A stretch of 64,000 bases of DNA from Anaerolineaceae bacterium (GTDB lineage: Bacteria; Chloroflexota; Anaerolineae; Aggregatilineales; Phototrophicaceae): NCBI GenBank assembly GCA_002699585.1, contig PABP01000036.1, forward strand, positions 126,333-190,332, read 5' to 3'. The notes under the pieces are model-generated. The model was not told where the DNA came from. It saw only the letters and a program-made list of their open reading frames with translations, and made no database searches. Positions 35,073 through 43,687 of the stretch are shown piece by piece. Both the position numbers and the translations under genes were made by a program. How positions within the stretch are numbered: the first letter of the stretch is position 1; every line of letters starts with the position of its first letter.

Positions 35073-35291
35073 GGGCGCGGCGTCCTATTCACTATGGATC
35101 ATGTCGGAATATGATGAGTACTTGCCAACTAAGGGCAGTATACGAAGCGTTTCTTACAGCCTCGTTACAGAATGCAAGACAGGATGCAAACGCATAGATA
35201 CACACTATTGGCCTGCTATGGATGTTGGCATGAACGCCCTTCATCGGGCATTATGACGAGAGTTCTGATTTAACTAACTTAAGAGCAAACC

Positions 35292-36545
35292 ATGTATTTT
35301 CCGAGAACACGACAATTCTGGGCGGTTGCGCTGGCCCACTCTGCGAATGACATCTTCATGTCGATGAGCGTCGTGCTGCTGGCTTTCCTCAGCCTCAGCG
35401 TGGTGCCGATGAACAACACGGAAATTGGCGCGGCCATCAGCATCCAGGCCTTCACCGGGGCTATCAGCCAGCCATTTTTTGGCGCATTGGCCGACCGTCG
35501 TGGTGGACGTTTTGTGGGTGCCTTCGGCCTGACGACAACCGCGTCCATGTTCTTCCTGACTATTTTGGTTGCAGTCACCACCCATAACTATCTGCTCATG
35601 CTGATCCCATTCATCCTCCAGGGATTGGGCAGCGGCGCGGTGCATCCGGTGGGTATGTTGAACGCCAATGAAAGCGCCAATGGTCGTGTTGCCAGCAATA
35701 TGGCCTATTTCTTCCTGATGGGGCAGTTTGGTCTGGCTATGGGGCCGACGCTGGTGGGTTTGCTGCTCGATGCGGCCAACACCGATGCGCTTTATCATGT
35801 GACCAGCACATTACGTTTGCCCGGTCTGCTGGTGGTTCCAGGGAGTACAGGCATTGTGCCTATGCTGCCACTCATTGCGGCGCCTGTCGTCGCTATGATG
35901 CTCCTCAGTATTCCGATTCGGCGGGCGCAGGCACGGCCTAAACCTGCCCCCAAAAGCCAGGATGCGCCGTCTATCTCCGTCTGGCAGTTGATTGCGCCCT
36001 TCGCCGCCTTGACGGTCATGGTCGTACTGCGCGGCTTGGCGACCCCCGGCAGCGTCAACTTCATCCCGGTGCTGTTCCAGCAAAAAGGTTGGTCGCCTTC
36101 AGAATACGGGGCCATCACCAGCGTTTTCTGGGTGGCGTCGGGCATCAGTGGCGTGGTATTTGGCAACTTAGCTGACCGTTTTGATCGGCGCTGGGTGATG
36201 ATGAGCACGATGGTCCTGGCGGCTCCGGCGTTCTTCCTGCTGCCGATCACGGATGGCATTGTGGCCTTTGGCTTGGCGATCATGGCTGGCGGCTTTGTCG
36301 GCGGCGCGCACAGCATCATCGTCGTGCTGGCCCAGGACTTGATCCCGGCGGGCAAAGGTTTTGCCAGCGGGTCGATCCTCGGCTTCATCTTTGCGACGGG
36401 TGCGCTCGGCAGCCTGATTATCGGTAGTTTGTCCGATAGCATCGGCCTGGGGACGACTTTCCAGATCGTGGCCTTTGCGTCGGCAGCCAGCGGCATCATG
36501 GCTCTGTTGATCCCAAGAGGCAGTCAATCGACCGAAGTAGCCTAG
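35292..36545 (+). CDS. MFS transporter, fosmidomycin-resistance (Fsr)-like
   Basis: A 417-residue protein with twelve predicted helices. AHSANDIFMSMSVVLLAFL and GLGSGAVHPVGM are typical of Fsr-type drug exporters, and the cytoplasmic loop GALADRRGGR is the conserved MFS A-motif. A second A-like motif is GNLADRFDRR. It probably exports a small molecule with the proton gradient; substrate is not predictable. The gene is monocistronic and divergent from the DUF3179 pair. Confidence 0.85.
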   Translation: MYFPRTRQFWAVALAHSANDIFMSMSVVLLAFLSLSVVPMNNTEIGAAISIQAFTGAISQPFFGALADRRGGRFVGAFGLTTTASMFFLTILVAVTTHNYLLMLIPFILQGLGSGAVHPVGMLNANESANGRVASNMAYFFLMGQFGLAMGPTLVGLLLDAANTDALYHVTSTLRLPGLLVVPGSTGIVPMLPLIAAPVVAMMLLSIPIRRAQARPKPAPKSQDAPSISVWQLIAPFAALTVMVVLRGLATPGSVNFIPVLFQQKGWSPSEYGAITSVFWVASGISGVVFGNLADRFDRRWVMMSTMVLAAPAFFLLPITDGIVAFGLAIMAGGFVGGAHSIIVVLAQDLIPAGKGFASGSILGFIFATGALGSLIIGSLSDSIGLGTTFQIVAFASAASGIMALLIPRGSQSTEVA

Positions 36546-36729
36546 GTTTTTGTTCGTTTAAATTGAATAATCCGATGTGGCTCCTCAGTATGGTGTGTGG
36601 GCCGCGCCTTTTCTATTGCCATTGACCACAGAAAAAAGGGCGGTCTTTTTGTGCGTTTTGTGGACTTGCGCCCTCTTAAGGTTTTGTTAAACTGTGGGCG
36701 TCATCCATATTAAGCCTTAGGGAGTGACC

Positions 36730-37992
36730 ATGTACCACGCTCGTAAATGGTTCGTTGGAATGCTCGTCCTGATGCTCGGCGCAATTGCTGTTTTCCCCGC
36801 CGCTGCACAGGATGAGTTCGTTTTTGGCATGATTCTTGTTGGACCCTCGACAGATCAGGGTTGGAGCCAGGCTCATTATGAGGCTGGTGAATATCTCGTT
36901 GAAAAGCTGGGCGAAGAAGACGTCGATGCACGCATGATCGTCTTTGAAAATTTGAACCCGGCTGTCAACCCACAGACCACGCTCATGGATGTTGTTGAAA
37001 GTATGTACGATGAAGGCGCGCAGTTGATCTTCACCACGTCCGATGAATTTGAACCGGACACCGTGGAAGCTGCCAACGCCTACCCGGATGTGATGTTCGT
37101 CCATGTTTCCGGTAGTGTGGCCCTCGGCCAGACCGCTGCTGACATCTTCCCCGACCTGTACGAAGCTGCCGAAGCAGAAGCTGCCCCGGCCAACTTCGCC
37201 AACGTCATGGGCGAGATGGAATATGGCAAGATGATCGCAGGTTGTGCCGCCGCGCTCACCACCGAGACAGGCCAAATCAGCTACCTGGGTCCGCTGATTA
37301 ACGCGGAAACCCGCCGTCTGGTCGCCAGCGCCTACCTGGGTGCCAGCTACTGCTACGAAAACTACGCAGGTGGTGATCCGGCAGAGCTGGGTTTCGAAGT
37401 CATCTGGATTGGTTACTGGATCCCGACCCCGGATACCCTCGACCCGGCCCAGGTGACCAACACCTTCTTCGATACCGGCAGTGATGTGGTCATCAGCGGT
37501 ATCGACCCGCAGGATGCACTGATCGTCGCAGGCCAGCGTCGTGAACAGGGCGACAACGTTTATGCGATCCCGTATGACTATGTTGGCGCTTGTGAAACGG
37601 CACCGGATGCCTGCCTGGGTATCCCATACTTCAACTGGGGCCCGACCTATGTTGATTACGCTCAGGCCGTGATCGCGGGTGAATTTGAGACCAACTGGCT
37701 GTGGCTTGGCCCCGACTGGGAAGACATCAACAATGTTGATACGACTGCCATCGGTTGGGTCAATGGTACAGCGTTGAGTGAAGAAGCCGCCGCCAGCCTG
37801 GATAGCTTCATCGCAGAAATCGCCGCTTTTGAAGCTGAGAACGACGATGCTTTCTTCCTGTGGGAAGGCCCGCTGAACTACCAGGACGGTACTGTTCTGG
37901 CTGAAGAAGGCGCGTTCGTCGATCCGTTGGAAGTTTGGTATCTGCCGCTGCTGCTGGAAGGCATCACCGGCGACAGCACACTGGGCGAGTAA
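36730..37992 (+). CDS. BMP-family ABC transporter substrate-binding protein
   Basis: About 420 residues with a signal peptide (WFVGMLVLMLGAIAVFPAAA) but no lipobox cysteine. The mature part begins EFVFGMILVGPSTDQGWS, the usual BMP/PnrA opening for ligand binding, and contains IGYWIPTPDTLDPAQ and AGCAAALT. BMP proteins bind nucleosides or related ligands. The start is ATG at 36730 with GGGAGT just upstream; GTG at 36724 is less likely. It probably partners the ABC ATPase at 39794, but no permease is present nearby. A strong terminator follows. Confidence 0.85.
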   Translation: MYHARKWFVGMLVLMLGAIAVFPAAAQDEFVFGMILVGPSTDQGWSQAHYEAGEYLVEKLGEEDVDARMIVFENLNPAVNPQTTLMDVVESMYDEGAQLIFTTSDEFEPDTVEAANAYPDVMFVHVSGSVALGQTAADIFPDLYEAAEAEAAPANFANVMGEMEYGKMIAGCAAALTTETGQISYLGPLINAETRRLVASAYLGASYCYENYAGGDPAELGFEVIWIGYWIPTPDTLDPAQVTNTFFDTGSDVVISGIDPQDALIVAGQRREQGDNVYAIPYDYVGACETAPDACLGIPYFNWGPTYVDYAQAVIAGEFETNWLWLGPDWEDINNVDTTAIGWVNGTALSEEAAASLDSFIAEIAAFEAENDDAFFLWEGPLNYQDGTVLAEEGAFVDPLEVWYLPLLLEGITGDSTLGE

Positions 37993-38032
37993 GTCGCATA
38001 AGGCGCTAACTAGCGCAACACAAGCAGAAAAG

Positions 38033-38060
38033 GGCGTGGCTTATAGCCGCGCCTTTTTTT
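38033..38060 (+). terminator. intrinsic terminator
   Basis: An 8-bp stem, GGCGTGGC / GCCGCGCC (one G-U pair), loop TTATA, then seven T. It lies about 40 bases after the BMP gene. A similar hairpin occurs at 39081. Confidence 0.85.
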
Positions 38061-38248
38061 AATGCTTAGCGATAATAAATATGGTCATATGTAAAATTAT
38101 TACCAATTGTCAATATATCTTTATGTCCTTCGTATTCAGCGTTATATAGTGTTATTGTGCATCCCTGTTGATAATCTCCCATCCGTCGTCTGGCTGGCTA
38201 TCAACAGTCTGAATTAATGATTTTCTTAAATTATAGAGAGGGAATATC

Positions 38249-39058
38249 ATGAGAAAAATTTTTGCATTGGCGATGCTGGTATCTGTTCTGCTTATCGCTG
38301 TTGGCGTCAGCTTCGCGATTAACTATGGCGATCCTGATGGCGATGGTCATCCATATGTGGGTATTATGGTTGCGAAAGATGCCGGTGGCAACCCACTGTG
38401 GCGTTGCAGTGGCACAATGATCTCGCCGACCGTTTATTTGACAGCGGGACACTGTACAGAAGCTCCCGCTACCCAGGCTGAGATATGGTTCGAGTCAGAG
38501 ATTGTGGCTGGCTTAGGTTGGCCCTTTGGCGGTTCCACAAGTGTCTCAGGTAAAACAGAAACACACCCCAGCTATAACCCTGGCGCATTCTTCCTTTACG
38601 ATGTCGGTGTTGTCATCCTAGATGAGCCACTTTCACTGCCGACCTATGGAACTTTGCCAGAGCAAGGTATTCTTGATGGCCTGGCAACTGCGCGTGGCCA
38701 AAAGGATACAACTATCACCGCTGTCGGTTATGGTTTGCAGCGTGTTCGTAGCAACCCGGCTGGCCCTGACTTTACGCAATCTGACTTGCGCCGTGAAATT
38801 GCCGTGCTTAACCTGGTGAGCGTGCGCGGTACGGCGGGTATTCCGCGGGGGACATCGGTTCTGCTTTCCGGTAATGCCCATACAGGCGGCACCTGCTTCG
38901 GGGATTCCGGCGGTCCGCTGTTCCTGAATAGCACCAATACCATTGTTGCCGTGACCTCATTCGGCATCAACGGCAACTGTGCTGGTGTCGGCGGCGGTTA
39001 TCGCATCGATATGCCAGATGACCTGAATTGGATTAACAGCATTCTCGCCAACAACTAG
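38249..39058 (+). CDS. secreted trypsin-like serine protease (S1)
   Basis: A 269-residue protein with a signal peptide (MRKIFALAMLVSVLLIAVGV). The catalytic triad is present: His68 (YLTAGHC), Asp118 (LYDVGVVIL) and Ser220 (CFGDSGGPL). Cysteines flank the His and Ser sites as in chymotrypsin-fold enzymes. The maturation site is unclear; the mature chain may begin near INYGDPDGDG. It stands alone, with AGAGAGGGAA before the ATG. It probably degrades extracellular protein. Confidence 0.88.
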   Translation: MRKIFALAMLVSVLLIAVGVSFAINYGDPDGDGHPYVGIMVAKDAGGNPLWRCSGTMISPTVYLTAGHCTEAPATQAEIWFESEIVAGLGWPFGGSTSVSGKTETHPSYNPGAFFLYDVGVVILDEPLSLPTYGTLPEQGILDGLATARGQKDTTITAVGYGLQRVRSNPAGPDFTQSDLRREIAVLNLVSVRGTAGIPRGTSVLLSGNAHTGGTCFGDSGGPLFLNSTNTIVAVTSFGINGNCAGVGGGYRIDMPDDLNWINSILANN

Positions 39059-39080
39059 TACAGTTATCGAATACATTCCA

Positions 39081-39104
39081 AGGGCGTGACGTATAGTCGC
39101 GCTC
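39081..39104 (+). terminator. hairpin after the protease gene, weak terminator
   Basis: AGGGCGTGAC-GTATA-GTCGCGCTCT forms a 10-bp stem with two G-U pairs. The following sequence has only a short T-rich tract. It is closely similar to the terminator at 38033. Confidence 0.5.
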
Positions 39105-39144
39105 TTGTGCTTTAATGGGCTTGACATAATTGTGGGAGCCTATC

Positions 39145-39687
39145 ATGGCATCTATAGAAATATATCCTTATGACAGCACCTGGCCGACCTTATTCCTGGA
39201 AACTGCAAAACCCATTCGTGAAGCGTTAGGCCCTGTTGCTAAGCGCATTGACCATGTCGGATCGACATCGATTCCAGGCGCAGCGGCCAAGCCCATTATC
39301 GATATCCAAATTTCCGTAGCAAGTTTTGAGCCATTCGCGCCGATTTTGCAGCCTCTGAATGCACTTGGCTATAACTGGCGTGAATCCAATCCACACCGCA
39401 GCAAGCGCTATTTCAGAGAAACACCTGGCACCCGTCGTACGCATATCCATGTTCGACGCGCGGGCACATGGTCGGAGCAGTTGCCGCTCTTGTTTAGGGA
39501 CTATCTACGTCTACATCCACACGATCTGCAAGACTATATTGAGGTCAAATACCAACTGGCAGCACAGTTCCCAGAGGATCGATCCGCGTACACAGGTGGC
39601 AAGTCGGCGATCATCTGGCAGATAATACGAAAAGCCACAGAATGGGCGCAGATCCATGACTGGTATGCAGGGCCAAGCGACGTCTGA
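39145..39687 (+). CDS. GrpB/UPF0157-family protein
   Basis: About 180 residues, starting MASIEIYPYDSTWP. RIDHVGSTSIPGAAAKPIID is the hallmark of the GrpB family, a nucleotidyltransferase-fold group with GS and D-x-D-like residues (here DIQI); TRRTHIHVR is the conserved second block. Function is not established. The start at 39145 is chosen over the TTG at 39130. It lies between the protease and the ABC ATPase genes on one strand. Confidence 0.82.
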   Translation: MASIEIYPYDSTWPTLFLETAKPIREALGPVAKRIDHVGSTSIPGAAAKPIIDIQISVASFEPFAPILQPLNALGYNWRESNPHRSKRYFRETPGTRRTHIHVRRAGTWSEQLPLLFRDYLRLHPHDLQDYIEVKYQLAAQFPEDRSAYTGGKSAIIWQIIRKATEWAQIHDWYAGPSDV

Positions 39688-39793
39688 ATCGAGCTATCTT
39701 TCGACCTTTTGCGCCATTCACGCTATAGTCGTGACCAGACAAAATTCGGGCATGATCATGTGCCTTTGTGTGCGAATTGGCTGGGAAATCCCT

Positions 39794-41272
39794 ATGAACA
39801 TCGAACTGCTGCACATCCACAAGCGCTTTGGTCCGGTACACGCTAACAACGACATCACCGTGAACTTCAATGAAGGCCGTATCATCGGCGTACTGGGGGA
39901 AAACGGCGCGGGGAAATCCACCCTGATGAAGATCCTCTCCGGCTATCAACCAGCCACCAGCGGCGAAATCCGCATTGATGGCCAGCCGATGACAGCCAAT
40001 GGTCCGCTGGCGGCGATTGCTAACGGCATCGGCATGTTGCAGCAGGACCCGCTCGACGTGGGCGCGTTCACGGTGCTGGAGAACTTCACCTATGGCCAGC
40101 CAGGTGGCATTTTCTTCCGCAAGAGCAAAAAATTCTATGAACAGCAGTTGGCCGAGTATGCGCAGCGCTTCGGCTTTGACCTGCCGCCGGATGTTCCCGC
40201 TGATAACCTCAGTATTGCTCAGCGCCAACAATTAGAGATGGTCCGTTTGCTGGCCCTGGGTGTGCGCACGCTCATCCTCGATGAGCCGACGACGGGCATC
40301 AGTGCAGAGCAAAAAGACGATCTGTTCGATGCGCTGCGGTCGCTGGCCCATAATGATGGCATGATCGTGCTGCTGGTCAGCCACAAGCTGGAAGATGTCA
40401 TCGCGCTGTGTGACGAAGTCATCGTGCTGCGCGCTGGCGAACTGGTCGGTGCGCGCGAGATGCCTGCCACCACGCAGGAACTGGTCGCGCTCATGTTCGG
40501 TGGCGAACTGCCGACGCCCGAACGCACATCGGCACCCATTGGCGATACGGTGCTAACACTCGATGATGTGCATCTGCGCGGTGAGCGCCTGGACATGCCC
40601 CATATTTCAGTCAAGGTGCGTCAGGGTGAGGTGGTCGGGCTGGCCGGGTTGGATGGTAGCGGCCAGGAATTGGTTATGCGCGCCTGTGCCGGACTGGAGC
40701 CGTGTCATGGCGGTCGCATTATGCTGAAAAACAGCGACATGACGGGCAAAGGCTACCGCGATTATTTGAAGCAGGATGTCATCTTTGGGGCGGCTGGCCG
40801 CATTGAAGAAGGTCTGGTCGCGGGGCTGACACTGACGGAGCATATGGCGCTGGTGATGAATAACGACCCGGTCATCAAGTGGAACGCCGCCAGGGAGCGC
40901 ATGACGAAACAAATCGACCATTACGCTATTCGGGGTCGTGAATCAGACAATATCGAACAGCTATCCGGTGGCAATCAGCAGCGCGTGTTGATGGCGCTCC
41001 TGCCGGATGCGCCTTCGCTGATGGTCTTAGAGCAGCCCACGCGCGGCCTGGATGTCGAAAGCGCCAATTGGATCTGGCAGCAACTTTTAGCGCGGCGTGA
41101 TAGTGGCACGGCCATTATTTTCAGCAGTGCGGAGTTAGAAGAACTGGTAACGTACAGCGACCGCTTGCTGGTGTTCTACGCGGGCCGCATCCATGAAGTG
41201 ACCGACGTAGCCAACGTCAGCATCGACGCCCTCGGCCATATGATCGGCGGTGAATTCGAGGCAGCGCACTAA
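39794..41272 (+). CDS. ABC transporter ATP-binding protein, two ABC domains
   Basis: About 492 residues with two nucleotide-binding domains, as in sugar/nucleoside importers (RbsA/NupO type). Domain 1 has GENGAGKST (Walker A), LSIAQRQQLEM (signature variant) and LILDEPTTG (Walker B). Domain 2 has the usual degenerate GLDGSGQEL, then LSGGNQQRVLMA and VLEQPTRGLD. The start MNIELLHIHKRFG at 39794 is preferred over the longer frame to 39656. It probably energises uptake of the ligand bound by the BMP protein at 36730. No permease genes follow, which is unusual for this class. Confidence 0.87.
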   Translation: MNIELLHIHKRFGPVHANNDITVNFNEGRIIGVLGENGAGKSTLMKILSGYQPATSGEIRIDGQPMTANGPLAAIANGIGMLQQDPLDVGAFTVLENFTYGQPGGIFFRKSKKFYEQQLAEYAQRFGFDLPPDVPADNLSIAQRQQLEMVRLLALGVRTLILDEPTTGISAEQKDDLFDALRSLAHNDGMIVLLVSHKLEDVIALCDEVIVLRAGELVGAREMPATTQELVALMFGGELPTPERTSAPIGDTVLTLDDVHLRGERLDMPHISVKVRQGEVVGLAGLDGSGQELVMRACAGLEPCHGGRIMLKNSDMTGKGYRDYLKQDVIFGAAGRIEEGLVAGLTLTEHMALVMNNDPVIKWNAARERMTKQIDHYAIRGRESDNIEQLSGGNQQRVLMALLPDAPSLMVLEQPTRGLDVESANWIWQQLLARRDSGTAIIFSSAELEELVTYSDRLLVFYAGRIHEVTDVANVSIDALGHMIGGEFEAAH

Positions 41273-41703
41273 CGGACTGACGATGGCTGGTAGCGGTCCA
41301 TTTGCTTACGGCTCCAGCGGATGGTCATCAGCATGAAGGCCGCTGATAAAAATATCGAGAACCCATTGAGTAGGGGGTTGGTGCCTTGGCAGCCTGTGAC
41401 GGTGCAACTCAGCATCAATAGCCACCAGAATACCCACAAAAAGGCGATGGCTGCGGTCATAGCGCCTTTCCAGAAGACCATCCAGCGCGTCACTTTTTTG
41501 ATGCGCGTATCGTAAGATTTGCTGAGAAGCGAAGGCAGCAAGGCAAGCGGCCTCGGCAGCCGATTCAACATGTCTTTTATGATCCGGGGGGATTGTTTTG
41601 TCTGACGCGCAAAGCGCAAAAACCTAAACACCAGCATGTCAGCAGCAGTCACAATCGTCCAGAAGATCAGCATCCCCGGAGGGCCAACCTCAAATAGGCT
41701 CAT
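41269..41703 (-). CDS. hypothetical membrane protein
   Basis: A 144-residue protein with about three helices: one at the N-terminus (PPGMLIFWTIVTAADMLVF, part), one at about residues 78-100, and one near the C-terminus. A basic stretch links the first and second. It is the last gene of the - strand cluster and does not share the C-terminal domain of the five genes before it. The 3' end overlaps the convergent ABC gene by 4 bases. Family not recognised. Confidence 0.6.
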   Translation of the reverse strand: MSLFEVGPPGMLIFWTIVTAADMLVFRFLRFARQTKQSPRIIKDMLNRLPRPLALLPSLLSKSYDTRIKKVTRWMVFWKGAMTAAIAFLWVFWWLLMLSCTVTGCQGTNPLLNGFSIFLSAAFMLMTIRWSRKQMDRYQPSSVR

Positions 41704-41707
41704 AAAA

Positions 41708-42082
41708 TCAGCGCAAATTCACTAACTCACCATCATCGCTGACGGCATAACGACCATTGGAGCTATTATAATCCACATCGCCCAGACGCATGCGTAATTC
41801 TTCGATTTGCTCATCGCTGAGATTATCGAGCATGGCATCCAGATTTTGCCGTTTGCGCTTATCGCGCTTGCTTGAAAACGACTTTGAGCGTGACTCTGCC
41901 GAAATGCGCGCAGGTTCAGAATCCACCACCCACATAAAGGCCATGATCGCCAGCAGCGGGATCATCAGTACCAGGGCCAGCACAATCGCCAGTCCACCAA
42001 TCTGCGTCATGGATATGCCAATTAACCCCAGTAGGAGTGTCCACATAAAGGCCGTGACCAGCGCTTTTACTATTGTCCGCAT
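41708..42082 (-). CDS. tandem small membrane protein, copy 5 (most divergent)
   Basis: A 124-residue member of a five-gene tandem family: two N-terminal helices (about 1-25 and 28-52), a charged linker and a conserved C-terminal domain. Here the domain reads KRKRQNLDAMLDNLSDEQIEELRMRL, shortened to the first part, and ends SDDGELVNLR. It lacks the FEDEV...MLGDD block seen in the other copies (replaced by NSSNGRYAVSDD), so it has drifted furthest. AGGGG precedes the ATG. Function is unknown. Confidence 0.65.
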   Translation of the reverse strand: MRTIVKALVTAFMWTLLLGLIGISMTQIGGLAIVLALVLMIPLLAIMAFMWVVDSEPARISAESRSKSFSSKRDKRKRQNLDAMLDNLSDEQIEELRMRLGDVDYNSSNGRYAVSDDGELVNLR

Positions 42083-42114
42083 CTCTTATCCCCTTGAAAA
42101 ACTTGCTATCGGAA

Positions 42115-42480
42115 CTAACGCTTTGTCAACAACTCACCGTCATCACCGAGCATGTATAGCACCTCATCTTCAAAATTTGGGTCGCTCAACCGTGTTTTGA
42201 GCGCCGCCAACTGTTCGTCACTCAAGTCGCGCAGGATGGCGTCGAGGCGATCCCGTTTGCGCTTTTCTAAGCTATCTGCCTGATTAGATACTTGACTGGA
42301 ATTAGCTTGCTTTTCAGTGCCGTGGAAGGCTTCCCACATGGCCAGATTGATGAGAATAAGCGGTATCATCAAAACGCCCGCCATCAAAATAACCCAGGCG
42401 CCTAAATCGAGCGTCTGGCCCAGGAAACCCAGGCTGGCCAGGTAGACCATCCACATGATTAACGTCGCTAAAGCTTTCAT
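42115..42480 (-). CDS. tandem small membrane protein, copy 4
   Basis: A 121-residue member of the tandem family. Two hydrophobic helices with the middle LGAWVILMAGVLMIPL are followed by a Gln/Ser/Asn-rich linker and the family domain EKRKRDRLDAILRDLSDEQL, then ALKTRLSDPNFEDEV and MLGDDGELLTKR. AGGA lies upstream of the ATG with a slightly long spacer. The DNA at its 3' end is closely similar to that of copies 2, 3 and 1 over about 50 bases. Function is unknown. Confidence 0.65.
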   Translation of the reverse strand: MKALATLIMWMVYLASLGFLGQTLDLGAWVILMAGVLMIPLILINLAMWEAFHGTEKQANSSQVSNQADSLEKRKRDRLDAILRDLSDEQLAALKTRLSDPNFEDEVLYMLGDDGELLTKR

Positions 42481-42514
42481 TCAACAATTGTCCTCGTACA
42501 GGCATTAGTCAGCA

Positions 42515-42883
42515 CTAAGCCTGGTCCGTGATCAGTTCGCCATCATCGCCGAGCATGTAGCGCACCTCATCTTCAAAATCCGGCTCTGTCAGGCGTAGCT
42601 TGAGCGCCATAAGCTGCTCGTCGCTGAGGTCACGCAAAATGGCATCCAGGCGGTCTCGTTTGCGTTTTTCCGTATCTTGGTTTGTTTTTTCAGCTTCCGC
42701 GCGTGTCTTGGTCTGAATATAGGACTCGCTCCACATGCTGACTGTGACCACCATCAACGGGAGTACCAGAATCAGCGCCAGGGCAATCACACCACCGCCC
42801 AGATTAAACCACTCGCCAAAGAAAAACACCGTAGCCAGATAAGCAAGCCACAACAATAAGGTGATCATCCACCGATTATTCAT
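42515..42883 (-). CDS. tandem small membrane protein, copy 3
   Basis: A 122-residue member of the tandem family with helices around LLLWLAYLATVFFFGEWFNLG (part) and VIALALILVLPLMVVTVSMW, a linker rich in Lys/Glu/Ala, and the domain EKRKRDRLDAILRDLSDEQL followed by MALKLRLTEPDFEDEV and MLGDDGELITDQA. GAGGAAG five bases before the ATG is a strong ribosome binding site. The membrane orientation is probably N-in, placing the charged domain in the cytoplasm. Function is unknown. Confidence 0.68.
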   Translation of the reverse strand: MNNRWMITLLLWLAYLATVFFFGEWFNLGGGVIALALILVLPLMVVTVSMWSESYIQTKTRAEAEKTNQDTEKRKRDRLDAILRDLSDEQLMALKLRLTEPDFEDEVRYMLGDDGELITDQA

Positions 42884-42904
42884 GAGTCTTCCTCGATTAT
42901 TTTG

Positions 42905-43270
42905 TTATTGCCGGGGTGCGACGAGTTCGCCGTCGTCACCGAGCATGTAGAGCACTTCGTCTTCAAAGTCAGGTTCGCTTAAGCGTTGTTTGAGCGCGGC
43001 CAATTGTTCATCACTGAGTTCACGCAGGATGGCATCCAGACGGTCGCGCTTGCGCTTTTCGAGCAGGTCGCCTGATGTTTCGCTCTCTGCTTGTTTCTCT
43101 GCTGCGGATTTGTTTTCCCACATGGTGACAGTCATGGCAATCACGGGCAGGGCCAGCACGAAGGCCAGGGCGATCACGCCGCCGCCCAGGTCAAAGGATT
43201 GCCCCAAAAGCAGCAACCCTATCAGATACCCCATCCAGATCAAAACAGATGCAATCGACCTTGCTACCAT
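42905..43270 (-). CDS. tandem small membrane protein, copy 2
   Basis: A 121-residue member of the tandem family and the closest relative of copy 3: both share GQ/EW-x-F-x-LGGGVIALA and the same two-helix layout. Its C-terminal domain reads EKRKRDRLDAILRELSDEQL, then AALKQRLSEPDFEDEV and MLGDDGELVAPRQ. GGGGAAA precedes the ATG. Spacing to the next copy is 21 bases, so all copies are probably on one transcript. Function is unknown. Confidence 0.68.
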   Translation of the reverse strand: MVARSIASVLIWMGYLIGLLLLGQSFDLGGGVIALAFVLALPVIAMTVTMWENKSAAEKQAESETSGDLLEKRKRDRLDAILRELSDEQLAALKQRLSEPDFEDEVLYMLGDDGELVAPRQ

Positions 43271-43294
43271 ACTAGTTTCCCCAATGTAATATCT

Positions 43295-43687
43295 TTAGCG
43301 CTGGCCAGTGATCAGTTCGCCATCATCGCCCAGCATGACGCGCAAATCATCCTCAAAATCAGGATCGGTCAGCCGAGAGCGCAGCGCCCGGAGCTGCTCA
43401 TCGCTCATATTACGTAGCACAGAATCCAGCATATCGCGTTTGCGCTTTTCTTCCTCAGCCAGTTGGCCCTGCGTGGCTTTCGTCTCTTTAACGCCCTGTC
43501 CCCAATCCCAGATGAAGCCATTGATGACGACCAGCATACCCCCCATCAGGAACAAGATGGGGATCACTTCCGCACCCATTTCTGCACCCAGTACGATGGT
43601 TACGGCAATAAGGGACCCCCAGGTCAGGAAGGTAAACAGCAGCTTGAGGGACAGTGCAAAATTCGCATTTTTCGATTGCATACTCAT
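43295..43687 (-). CDS. tandem small membrane protein, copy 1
   Basis: About 130 residues; first gene of the array. The frame is open to 43720, but the ATG at 43687 follows a GGAGTAAG that fits a ribosome binding site. The helices are preceded by a short polar N-terminus absent from other copies, and the linker GQGVKETKATQGQLAEEE is followed by the family domain EKRKRDMLDSVLRNMSDEQL, RALRSRLTDPDFEDDL and MLGDDGELITGQR. The cluster is divergent from the kinase-response regulator gene at 43981. Confidence 0.66.
   Translation of the reverse strand: MSMQSKNANFALSLKLLFTFLTWGSLIAVTIVLGAEMGAEVIPILFLMGGMLVVINGFIWDWGQGVKETKATQGQLAEEEKRKRDMLDSVLRNMSDEQLRALRSRLTDPDFEDDLRVMLGDDGELITGQR

Noticed and set aside
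35795-36499. - strand frame of 234 codons
   Set aside because: Antisense to the MFS gene; low-complexity composition typical of shadows.
39611-40231. - strand frame of 206 codons
   Set aside because: Antisense to the GrpB end and ABC ATPase; no start site or motif.
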